Assembly: GCF_014596915.1 (NCBI RefSeq)
Contig: NZ_JACVWU010000010.1
Coordinates: 1 to 64,000 of the forward strand
Origin: Streptomyces sp. TRM68416
GTDB lineage: Bacteria; Actinomycetota; Actinomycetes; Streptomycetales; Streptomycetaceae
DNA: 64,000 bases
Direction of reading: 5' to 3'
In this document: one piece after another, positions 7,963 through 15,231 of the stretch
Layout: the number at the start of each line of letters is the position of its first letter
Numbering within the stretch: position 1 is the stretch's first letter
The notes under the pieces: generated by a model
The model's database searches: none
What the model saw: the letters and a program-made list of their open reading frames with translations, nothing else
What the model was told of the DNA's origin: nothing
Made by a program: the position numbers and the translations under genes

Positions 7963-8642
7963 GCGAGTTCGGGGTGGAGCAGTTGGACGGCGTGCACGAG
8001 CAGGTCACCGGTGACGGCGACCAGGTCCCGGCCGGAGGTGACGAGCACGCTCTGGTGCCCGGGGGTGTGACCGGGCGTGGCCAGCACGCGTTCACCGCCG
8101 CGCAGCGGGGTGTCGCCGTCGAGCAGCCGCAGCTGGTCGGCCCTGCGGAGCGGGTCGATCACGGTGGAGCGCAGCTGCGGGTTGATGTCCTCGATCGCGT
8201 CGAGCTCGGCCCGCTGCAACAGGTACGCGGCGTTCGGGAAGTACGGCCGCGCCTGCTCGCCGCCGACGACGGCCCAGCCCACGTGGTCGGTGTGCAGGTG
8301 GGTGAGCACCACGGTGTCCACCTCGGCCGGGTCGATGCCCGCGGCGGCCAGCGAAGCCGGGAGTTCCCCGGGCACGGGCGCCCATGCGGCCGCCGGGCTG
8401 TCGGCCGGGCCGATTCCCGCGTCGACCAGCGTCACACCCCGGTCGCTGCGGATCGCGAACGCGCGGAACCGAAGCCACCAGCGCCCGTCGGCGTCGAGCG
8501 CGCCGGGATCGAACCGGTCCGCCGCCGCCCACTGCGCGGCGGTGGCCTCGGGGAACGCCTGCGACCGGGGCGAGAAGAAGGGGCCCGCGCCGTCGGCGAG
8601 CGCGATCACGGTGTACGGGCCGGCCTGGAGGGAAGGAGGCAT
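7839..8642 (-). CDS. Metallo-beta-lactamase-fold hydrolase
   Basis: A 267-aa protein with the full metal-binding set of the fold: HLHTDHVG (HxHxDH), a downstream His in TPGHTPGHQSVLV and Asp in VTGDLLVHAVQ. The FAIRSDRGVTLVDAGIG stretch before the first motif is typical of single-domain lactonase-like or uncharacterised members. The substrate is not inferable. The ATG at 8642 directly follows GGAGG with no spacer, so initiation is unusual, but no better start exists upstream. The 3' end overlaps the run-on tail of the convergent Imm51-like gene by 124 bp. Confidence 0.88.
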   Translation of the reverse strand: MPPSLQAGPYTVIALADGAGPFFSPRSQAFPEATAAQWAAADRFDPGALDADGRWWLRFRAFAIRSDRGVTLVDAGIGPADSPAAAWAPVPGELPASLAAAGIDPAEVDTVVLTHLHTDHVGWAVVGGEQARPYFPNAAYLLQRAELDAIEDINPQLRSTVIDPLRRADQLRLLDGDTPLRGGERVLATPGHTPGHQSVLVTSGRDLVAVTGDLLVHAVQLLHPELAYAHEMDAERARSSRERMLHHPADGTLHLATPHLTEPFVTR

Positions 8643-8792
8643 CCTCCAGATGATGCCACCGGCGGGCGGCCCAAGATCGGGCGGGCTGGCCGGAGTTCGT
8701 CGACCACGCACGGGCCGGGGTTGCCTCGGTCGTGCGTCCGCTGCGGGAACCCGGTCACCGGACGCGGCCGCTCACTGCGTACGGCGCCGGTT

Positions 8793-9338
8793 TCAGTGCG
8801 CCGTACCCGGCGTCCCCGAGCGCAGCCGGTCCCTGATGACCCGGACCGCGGCCTCGGCGTCGTCGACGGTGACGGTGAAGGTGTGGCCGTCCCACAGCCG
8901 CAGCACGATCCCCTCACCCCGCCGTACGACGACGGCGGTGCCCTTCTCGGGCCGCCAGCGGTAGCCCCAGCCGCCCCAGTGGCGCGGGGTGACGACGGGG
9001 GCGAACTCGGCGCCCGCGACATGGGACAGGGGGATGCGGCGGCGCGGCACGCCCATGTGGCCGCAGCGTACTTCGAGGGACTCCTTGTCGACCCTCAGAG
9101 CCACGTGCACGAAGGCCAGGGTGCCGAAGAGCACCAGCAGCCCGGCCGCGATGCAGCCGACGACGGCCATGGCGAGCGGGGCCACGCCGGAGGTCCAGGC
9201 CGAGTCGACGGCCAGCTCGATGCCGAGCGCCATGCAGGCGGCTCCGACGAGCGCCAGCAGCCACTGGATCCGGTTCGTGGCACGCCCGGTCCAGACGTCG
9301 GGATGCGGCGTGTGCTCGCCGTGGGGGTGGTCCCTCAT
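8793..9338 (-). CDS. Small integral membrane protein with PH-like cytoplasmic domain
   Basis: A 181-aa protein. Two membrane helices (IQWLLALVGAACMALGIEL and a second from LAMAVVGCIAAGLLVLFGTLAF) form a hairpin. They are followed by a soluble beta-rich region of about 100 residues (LEVRCGHMGVPRRRIPLSHVAGAEF, GIVLRLWDGHTFTVTVDDA) ending in a helix (AAVRVIRDRL). This layout resembles bacterial PH-domain membrane proteins. No catalytic motif is present and the function is unknown. It stands alone between the metallo-hydrolase and the racemase gene, all on the same strand. Confidence 0.65.
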   Translation of the reverse strand: MRDHPHGEHTPHPDVWTGRATNRIQWLLALVGAACMALGIELAVDSAWTSGVAPLAMAVVGCIAAGLLVLFGTLAFVHVALRVDKESLEVRCGHMGVPRRRIPLSHVAGAEFAPVVTPRHWGGWGYRWRPEKGTAVVVRRGEGIVLRLWDGHTFTVTVDDAEAAVRVIRDRLRSGTPGTAH

Positions 9339-9434
9339 GCCTACGAGCGTACTCAGGTTTCGCTGTGCGGGTAGCGCGATGCACAGGGTGACTGGGCCGA
9401 CCGGACCCCGGCGTGGCCGAAAACGCCGGTCAGG

Positions 9435-10220
9435 TCACCGGGCGGGGGCGGCCGCCCGCAGCAGCCGCCCCTCCTCGTAGGTGAGGGCGGCCTCGGGCAG
9501 CGTGCCCTCGCGTCCGCTCAGCAGCACCGTCAGGGTTCCCTCGGGGTCGGCCTCGGGGGCGGGCAGCTCGCCGAGGCGGCGCAGGGCCTGGGCGGCGACG
9601 GCCCCCGCGGAGCCGTGCAGGACCAGCGGCGGGCGGCCGGGGCGCTGCACGGCGGCCCGAATGCGTTCGGCGACCAGCTCGTAGTGGGTGCAGCCGAGAA
9701 CGACGGTGGTGACGTCGTCGGGGGTCAGGGCGGCGGCCGCGGCGACGGCGGCGTCGATCGCGTCCTCGTCCGCCTGTTCCACGGCCTCGGCGAGCCCGTG
9801 GCAGGGCACCTCGGTCGCGGTCACGCCGCCGGCGAACTGCTCGATCAGTCCGCGCTGGTAGGGGCTGGCGGTGGTGGCGGGCGTCGCCCAGATCGCGAAG
9901 GGGCCGCCGCCGGCCGCGGCGGGCTTGATCGCCGGGACCGTGCCGATCACCGGGATGCCGGGCTCCAGGCGGGCGCGCAGGGCGGGCAGGGCGTGCACGG
10001 TCGCGGTGTTGCAGCCGACGATCAGGGCGTCGGGCCGGCGGGCGGCGGCGGCCTCGGCGACGGCCACGGCACGCGCGGTGAGGTCCTCGGGCGTGCGCGG
10101 TCCCCAGGGCATGCCGTCGGGGTCGAGGGAGAGGACGAGATCTGCGTCGGGTCGCAGTCGCCGTACCGCGGCAGTGGCCGCCAGCAAGCCGATTCCGGAG
10201 TCCATCAGCGCGATCTTCAC
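9435..10220 (-). CDS. Aspartate/glutamate racemase family protein (glutamate-racemase-like)
   Basis: A 261-aa protein with GTG start at 10220. It has the two catalytic-cysteine signatures of cofactor-independent racemases: VGCNTATVHALP and LGCTHYELV, plus the N-terminal DSGIGLLAA that matches the DSGxGG of MurI. The canonical enzyme makes D-glutamate for peptidoglycan. Departures from the MurI consensus (no KxPYG motif; instead DPDGMPWG) suggest a paralogue with another or weaker activity. It is divergent from hpnB with only 57 bp between starts. Confidence 0.8.
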   Translation of the reverse strand: MKIALMDSGIGLLAATAAVRRLRPDADLVLSLDPDGMPWGPRTPEDLTARAVAVAEAAAARRPDALIVGCNTATVHALPALRARLEPGIPVIGTVPAIKPAAAGGGPFAIWATPATTASPYQRGLIEQFAGGVTATEVPCHGLAEAVEQADEDAIDAAVAAAAALTPDDVTTVVLGCTHYELVAERIRAAVQRPGRPPLVLHGSAGAVAAQALRRLGELPAPEADPEGTLTVLLSGREGTLPEAALTYEEGRLLRAAAPAR

Positions 10221-10277
10221 CCGGCCACGATAGACGATGGCCCCGTGCGGGCCCCTTCGGTGGGGCAGACTGCGCGG

Positions 10278-11453
10278 GTGAGCGCCTTCGTGTGGATCGC
10301 CGTGGGATCACTGGCCGCCTGGCTGTGGCTGCTGCTGTGCCAGGGCTTCTTCTGGCGTACGGACGTACGCCTGCCCGCCCGGCGGGAACCGGCGCGGTGG
10401 CCGGACGTCTGTGTCGTCGTCCCCGCGCGCGACGAGGCGGCGGTGCTGCCCGACAGCCTGCCCTCGCTGCTCGCCCAGGACTATCCGGGCCGGGCGGAGG
10501 TCTTCCTCGTCGACGACGGCAGCACGGACGGCACCGGGCGCCTGGCGCGGGAGCTGGCCGAGCGGTACGGCGGGCTGCCGCTGACCGTGGACTCCCCGGG
10601 CGAGCCCCCGGCGGGCTGGACGGGCAAGCTGTGGGCGGTGCGCCACGGCATCGCGCTGGCCCGCGCGCGGGAGCCCGAGTACCTGCTGCTCACCGACGCC
10701 GACATCGCCCATGCGCCCGACAGTCTCAGGGAGCTGGTGGCCGCGGCGGACACCGGCGGCTTCGACCTCGTCTCGCAGATGGCCCGGCTGCGGGTGGCGA
10801 GCATGTGGGAGCGGCTGGTCGTGCCGGCCTTCGTCTACTTCTTCGCGCAGCTGTATCCGTTCCGCCGGATCGGCCGGAAGGGGACGCGGATGGCGGCCGC
10901 GGCGGGCGGCTGTGTCCTGCTGCGCACCGAAGCGGCCGAGCGGGCCCGCATTCCGGACGCCATCCGGCACGCCGTCATCGACGACGTGGCGCTCGCGCGG
11001 GCCGTGAAGGCCGGTGGCGGGCACATCTGGCTCGGGCTGGCCGACCGGGTGGACAGCGTGCGCCCCTATCCCCTCCTGCACGACCTGTGGCGGATGGTCT
11101 CCCGCAGCGCGTACGCGCAGCTGCGGCACAGCCCGCTGCTGCTGGCCGGTACGGTCGCGGGCCTGGCGCTGGTGTACCTGGTGCCGCCCGTGGCCCTGGT
11201 GGCGGGCGCGGCGGCGGGGAGCCCTGCGACGGCGGTGGCGGGCGGTCTGGCGTGGCTGGTGATGACCGGCACGTACGTCCCGATGCTGCGCTACTACCGT
11301 CAGCCGCTGTGGCTCGCTCCGCTGCTGCCGTTCACGGCGGCGCTGTACCTGCTGATGACGGTGGATTCCGCGGTGCAGCACCGCCGGGGGCGCGGCGCGG
11401 CCTGGAAGGGCCGCACCTACGCCCGTCCGGAGGCGGTTCCCGACGAGGGGTGA
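10278..11453 (+). CDS. hpnB: HpnB-type membrane glycosyltransferase family 2
   Basis: A 391-aa protein starting with GTG at 10278. An N-terminal membrane anchor is followed by a GT-A domain (VVVPARDEA, DDGSTDGT, LLLTDADIAHAPDSL) and C-terminal membrane helices. The stretch WERLVVPAFVYFFAQLYPF, then AAAAGGCVLLR, HAVIDDVALARAVK and WRMVSRSAYAQLRHSPLLL matches the hopene-associated glycosyltransferase HpnB, so the family call is firm. HpnB is named for its place in hopanoid clusters; its exact acceptor is not established. No squalene-hopene cyclase or other hpn gene lies in the window, so this copy stands apart from such a cluster. It ends 4 bp before the convergent TerD gene stop. Confidence 0.85.
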   Translation: MSAFVWIAVGSLAAWLWLLLCQGFFWRTDVRLPARREPARWPDVCVVVPARDEAAVLPDSLPSLLAQDYPGRAEVFLVDDGSTDGTGRLARELAERYGGLPLTVDSPGEPPAGWTGKLWAVRHGIALARAREPEYLLLTDADIAHAPDSLRELVAAADTGGFDLVSQMARLRVASMWERLVVPAFVYFFAQLYPFRRIGRKGTRMAAAAGGCVLLRTEAAERARIPDAIRHAVIDDVALARAVKAGGGHIWLGLADRVDSVRPYPLLHDLWRMVSRSAYAQLRHSPLLLAGTVAGLALVYLVPPVALVAGAAAGSPATAVAGGLAWLVMTGTYVPMLRYYRQPLWLAPLLPFTAALYLLMTVDSAVQHRRGRGAAWKGRTYARPEAVPDEG

Positions 11454-11457
11454 GCGC

Positions 11458-12738
11458 TCACTTGCGGCCGGGGGTCCAGTTCATGCCCCAGCCGTAGGCG
11501 TAGTCGACGGTCCGCTGCGGGCTCACCCCGCGTTCGGGCACCAGGTAGCGGGCCTCGCGCTGGACGACGAGGTCGCCGCCGTTGTTGGTGATCAGGGCGA
11601 GGGCGCACACCGTGGAGGGGACCGTGCACTCGTCGAGGGAGAAGTCGATCGGGGCGCCGAACTGCGGGGTCAGGGTGACCGTGGCGTGCAGGTCGGCGAA
11701 GGATCGCGCGCCCTCGTAGATGGTGACGAAGACGAGGATGCGCCGGAAGTACTGCTTGTGGTCGAGGTTGACGGACAGGTTCTCGCCGCTGGCCACGGCG
11801 CCGGTGCGGTCGTCGCCGTCGAGGTGGATGAACGGGGGCTGGTGGAGGGCGCCGAAGGCGTTGCCGAGGGCCTGGACGACGCCCTTGCTGCCGTCGGAGA
11901 GCTCGTACAGGGCGCACAGGTCGAGGTCGAGGTCGTTGTGCATGGCGACCGGGCGGCCCAGTTTGCTCGCCCATCCCGAGAACTGCTTGCGCACCTCCCA
12001 GTTGAGGTTCACGTGCAGGGTGCCGGAGGTTCCGCCCTGCTTGGTCAGCGAGACCGACGGTGCCGCCTTGGTGAGCGTGACCTTGGAGAGGCTGACCGGG
12101 GCGGCGGGGGGCGGCGCCTGCGGCATGGGCGGGGCGGCGGGCGGGGGCATGGTGACGGCGGGGGCGGGAGGCGTGGGCGCCTGGGGTGCGGGGGCGGCGG
12201 GGGCCGCCTGCTGGGGTTCGTCCACCGTGATGCCGTAGTCGGTGGCCAGGCCCTCGAGGCCGGTGCCGTAGCCCTGGCCGACCGCGCGGAACTTCCACGC
12301 GCCCTGGCGGCGGTAGAACTCGCCGAGCACGAAGGCCGTTTCGACGCTCGCGCCCGCGCTGTCGAAGCGGGCGGCCACGGTGCCCTGCGCGGCGTCCTTG
12401 ACCTCGATGTACAGGTCGGGGACCTGGCCGAAGGAACCGCCGTCCGAGGAGGCGGCGAGGATCACCGTCTCGATCTCGGGCTCCACGCGCGCGAGGTCGA
12501 CGAGGAGGGTGTCGGTCACCCGGCCGCCGGCGTCCCGCTTGCCCTCGTGGCGGACCGCGCCGGAGGAGTGGGCCGGCTGGTTGTAGAAGACGAAGTCCGC
12601 GTCGGAACGGACCTTTCCGCCGACGAGCAGCAGCGCCGAGGCGTCGGCGTCGGGCACCCCCGGCCCCGACCGCCAGCCCAATTCGACGCGCAGCGCCGTC
12701 GTCGGCACCGGAACATTCGATCCTTTCGGCATTGACAT
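11458..12738 (-). CDS. Double TerD-domain protein
   Basis: A 426-aa protein with two TerD domains, about residues 3-180 (start MSMPKGSNVPVP; GWRSGPG, DADASALLL, SDADFVFYNQP) and about 245-425 (HVNLNWEV, DLDLDLCALYEL, IHLDGDDRTG, GENLSVNL). They are joined by a 60-residue Pro/Ala-rich linker. TerD domains bind calcium through Asp-rich loops; both repeats keep Asp-rich stretches, although the first is shorter in the usual DGDDRTG region. Streptomyces carry many TerD paralogues implicated in tellurite resistance, calcium signalling and development. The ATG at 12738 has a GGGGG stretch 7 bp upstream. Its stop lies 4 bp from the convergent hpnB stop. Confidence 0.9.
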   Translation of the reverse strand: MSMPKGSNVPVPTTALRVELGWRSGPGVPDADASALLLVGGKVRSDADFVFYNQPAHSSGAVRHEGKRDAGGRVTDTLLVDLARVEPEIETVILAASSDGGSFGQVPDLYIEVKDAAQGTVAARFDSAGASVETAFVLGEFYRRQGAWKFRAVGQGYGTGLEGLATDYGITVDEPQQAAPAAPAPQAPTPPAPAVTMPPPAAPPMPQAPPPAAPVSLSKVTLTKAAPSVSLTKQGGTSGTLHVNLNWEVRKQFSGWASKLGRPVAMHNDLDLDLCALYELSDGSKGVVQALGNAFGALHQPPFIHLDGDDRTGAVASGENLSVNLDHKQYFRRILVFVTIYEGARSFADLHATVTLTPQFGAPIDFSLDECTVPSTVCALALITNNGGDLVVQREARYLVPERGVSPQRTVDYAYGWGMNWTPGRK

Positions 12739-13030
12739 GTCCGCCCCCATCACGTGTCGGCACGCCAGGTCGGGCCCCGGCAGTCCATTCGTTGCTGTCC
12801 TGGGCCAACCTATTCCCCGGCGCGCGGAACTCCCATCAGGGGCACGGCAAGATCCGTGGTCAACCGCCGGTAACCCGCCCGGAACTCGGTCTTTACCCGA
12901 TCCGAACGCCGATCGGCGCCCCTTTTTGCCAAGTTCGCTCACATTGGGGATCCCACGCCTCTGCCGACACGGAAAACAACCCTCTTATCGGTCTCCCCAA
13001 CCAGCACATCGTGGGCTTACCTTATGTGCC

Positions 13031-13462
13031 ATGACCTCCCCCCGCTCCACTTATGGCGGCGGCTACTACTCCGCCTCCTTCCCGGACACTCCGATCTACG
13101 ACTCGCTCGTGGCCGAGCGGGGCACCCCGCAGATCGCCCCGATCCGGGTCCCCGCCGCCTACGACACGGGCAGCAGCCACCTGCCCGCGCTCCCGTCGGC
13201 GCTGCCCGCCCTCCCGGCGGCCCCGTCCCAGCCCTCGTACGGCTACCCGCAGGCGGCGCAGCCCGCCCCGCTGCAGCAGGCGCCGGCCGCCTACATCCCG
13301 CAGCAGGCGTCCGCGCCCCGCGGCTATCCCGGTCCGCAGGCCCAGCAACCGCGGCCGATGATGCCCGGCACAGGCTACGAGGCGATGCGCCCCGCGGCCC
13401 CCCGCCCGGCGCCGACGCCGTATCAGGACCCGTACAACAACCAGCAGTACCGCGGCTACTGA
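13031..13462 (+). CDS. Pro/Ala/Gln/Tyr-rich small protein (DUF6643-like)
   Basis: A 143-aa low-complexity protein. The first 40 residues are conserved-looking (MTSPRSTYGGGYYSASFPDT, IYDSLVAERGTPQIAPIRVP). The rest is a Pro/Gln/Ala/Tyr-rich disordered tail ending YNNQQYRGY. I recognise the N-terminus as the Streptomyces-specific family DUF6643; no function is known. There is no signal peptide or membrane segment. It is divergent from the TerD gene, with a 292-bp intergenic region that contains CGCCGATCGGCG followed by a T run near 12907-12926, which could be a hairpin. Confidence 0.7.
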   Translation: MTSPRSTYGGGYYSASFPDTPIYDSLVAERGTPQIAPIRVPAAYDTGSSHLPALPSALPALPAAPSQPSYGYPQAAQPAPLQQAPAAYIPQQASAPRGYPGPQAQQPRPMMPGTGYEAMRPAAPRPAPTPYQDPYNNQQYRGY

Positions 13463-13504
13463 CCTCTCCTGCGGCTCCTGAGCGCCTGCTGGCACGATGA
13501 GCTC

Positions 13505-14332
13505 ATGGGGAAGGCAGAACTGCAGGCGATTCACGTCCATCCGGTCAAGGCGTTCCGAGGCACCGCGCCGAGGGAGTCCCTCGTGGAGCCCTGGGGGCTG
13601 GCCGGGGACCGTCGCTGGACGGTGATCGACGACGGGGGAAAGGTCGTCACACAACGTCAGCAGCCGCGCCTGGCGAAGGCCGCCGCCGAGCTTCTGCCCG
13701 GCGGCGGCCTTCGGCTGTCCGCGCCCGGCATGCCGCCGCTGACCGTGCCGGTGCCGCGCCCGGACAGCACCCTCGCGGTCCAGGTCTTCCGCGACAAGGT
13801 CGAGGCGGTCCTCGCCGAGGACGACGCCGCGCACGCCTGGTGCAGCACCTACCTCGGCGCCGACGTGCGGCTGGTGCACATGGACGACCCGGCCACCCGC
13901 CGGCCCGTCGATCCCGACTACGCGCGGCCGGGCGAGACCGTCAGCTTCGCCGACGGCTATCCGCTGCTGCTGACCTCGGCCGCGTCCCTGGACGCCCTCA
14001 ACCGCCTGATCGCCCAGGGCGAGCACGCCGACGAGGGGCCGCTGCCCATGAACCGGTTCCGGCCGAACGTCGTCGTCTCCGGCGCGCCCGCCTGGGCCGA
14101 GGACGACTGGTCGCGCATCGCCATCGGGGATGTCGTCTTCCGGGTCGCCAAGATGTCGGGGCGGTGCGTCGTCACCACCGTCGACCAGGCCACCGCCGAG
14201 CGCGGCAGGGAGCCCCTGCACTCCCTCGGACGCCACCGGCGCAAGGACGGCAAGGTCGTCTTCGGGCAGAACCTGGTGCCGCTGACCGGCGGCACCATCC
14301 GCGTCGGCGACCCCGTCACGCCCCTGGCCTGA
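13505..14332 (+). CDS. MOSC domain-containing protein (YcbX/mARC-like)
   Basis: A 275-aa protein. Residues about 5-110 form an N-terminal MOSC_N barrel (IHVHPVKAFRGTAPRESLVE, GLAGDRRWTVID) and about 120-275 a MOSC domain (RFRPNVVVSGAPAWAED, KMSGRCVVTTVDQ). The Cys in SGRCVVTTVD corresponds to the molybdenum-cofactor-coordinating cysteine of mARC/YcbX proteins, which reduce N-hydroxylated compounds. No ferredoxin domain is fused, so an external reductase would be needed. It lies 42 bp after the preceding small gene, on the same strand. Confidence 0.88.
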   Translation: MGKAELQAIHVHPVKAFRGTAPRESLVEPWGLAGDRRWTVIDDGGKVVTQRQQPRLAKAAAELLPGGGLRLSAPGMPPLTVPVPRPDSTLAVQVFRDKVEAVLAEDDAAHAWCSTYLGADVRLVHMDDPATRRPVDPDYARPGETVSFADGYPLLLTSAASLDALNRLIAQGEHADEGPLPMNRFRPNVVVSGAPAWAEDDWSRIAIGDVVFRVAKMSGRCVVTTVDQATAERGREPLHSLGRHRRKDGKVVFGQNLVPLTGGTIRVGDPVTPLA

Positions 14333-14517
14333 CCGGGAATCTCCCGCTCCCCGCAGCCGGGCGGGAACCGCCGCCGCGGGGCCGGTCGTTGAGCGGGGCG
14401 CGAGCAGGTCATGAGAGGCTCCCGGCCGCAGGGGGTATCGCTCTCTCGTCGACCGGGCTCGCGCGTGAACGGCTCCGCCGGGGGCGGTCGCACAGCGGGA
14501 AGGGGGTGCAGGAGACG

Positions 14518-15123
14518 GTGCGAGCGATCAGCGGACTCTGGCGCTGGCGGCACAATCCGCTGCGCCGCGCGACCGACCTGGCCGAGGCCTGGCTGGCCGT
14601 GGCCGCCCTGCTGGCCGTGCTGGTCGCGGCCCCCGTGGCGGGCGCCGTCGTCGGCGGCCTCGCCCAGGACGCCCTGCAGGAGTCCGTGCGCCAACAGCGG
14701 TCCTCGCGCCACCTGGTGACCGCCACCGTCCTCGCCGAACTGGGCAGAGCGCCCCTGGACGCCGATCCCGAGGCCGCGGCGGGACGCGAGCCGCGCACCC
14801 GCGTCCAGGCCGACTGGACCGCCCCGGACGGCACCGCGCGCAGCGGCGCGGTCACGGCCGCCCTCGACGCCCCGCGGCCCGGCGACCGCTTCGCGCTGTG
14901 GACCGACCGTCAGGGCCGCCCGGCGGCCCGCCCGCTGGACTCCGCGACCGCCACCACCCACGCCGTGCTCGCCGGGTTCGGCGCGGCCCTGGTGAGCATC
15001 GGCCTGGTCGAGACGGTGCGCCGGCTGATCGTCTGGCACATGGTCCGCCGCCGGTACGCACGCCTGGAGCAGGCCTGGATACGCGTGGGCCCCGACTGGG
15101 GCCGGGCGGGCACCGGCTGCTGA
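14518..15123 (+). CDS. Two-TM membrane protein of the Rv1733c-like type
   Basis: A 201-aa protein with GTG at 14518 behind GGAG. Layout: a short basic N-terminus (LWRWRHNPLRRATD), one long membrane helix (AWLAVAALLAVLVAAPVAGAV), an extracytoplasmic domain of about 85 residues (TRVQADWTAPDGTARSGAV, GDRFALWTDRQGRP), a second membrane helix near residues 150-170 and a basic C-terminal tail. The WRxRxNPLRRxTD start and the double-helix topology match Streptomyces proteins related to mycobacterial Rv1733c. No function is established. Confidence 0.72.
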   Translation: MRAISGLWRWRHNPLRRATDLAEAWLAVAALLAVLVAAPVAGAVVGGLAQDALQESVRQQRSSRHLVTATVLAELGRAPLDADPEAAAGREPRTRVQADWTAPDGTARSGAVTAALDAPRPGDRFALWTDRQGRPAARPLDSATATTHAVLAGFGAALVSIGLVETVRRLIVWHMVRRRYARLEQAWIRVGPDWGRAGTGC

Positions 15124-15231
15124 CGGCCTTCCGCCTCTGGTCAACCCGATGCGTGCGCGCACGCTACGGTGGACCGGCCGAGGTCCTCGGCGACCAACCC
15201 GCGGACAACGAGGTGGGGGCACAGCAACGCC

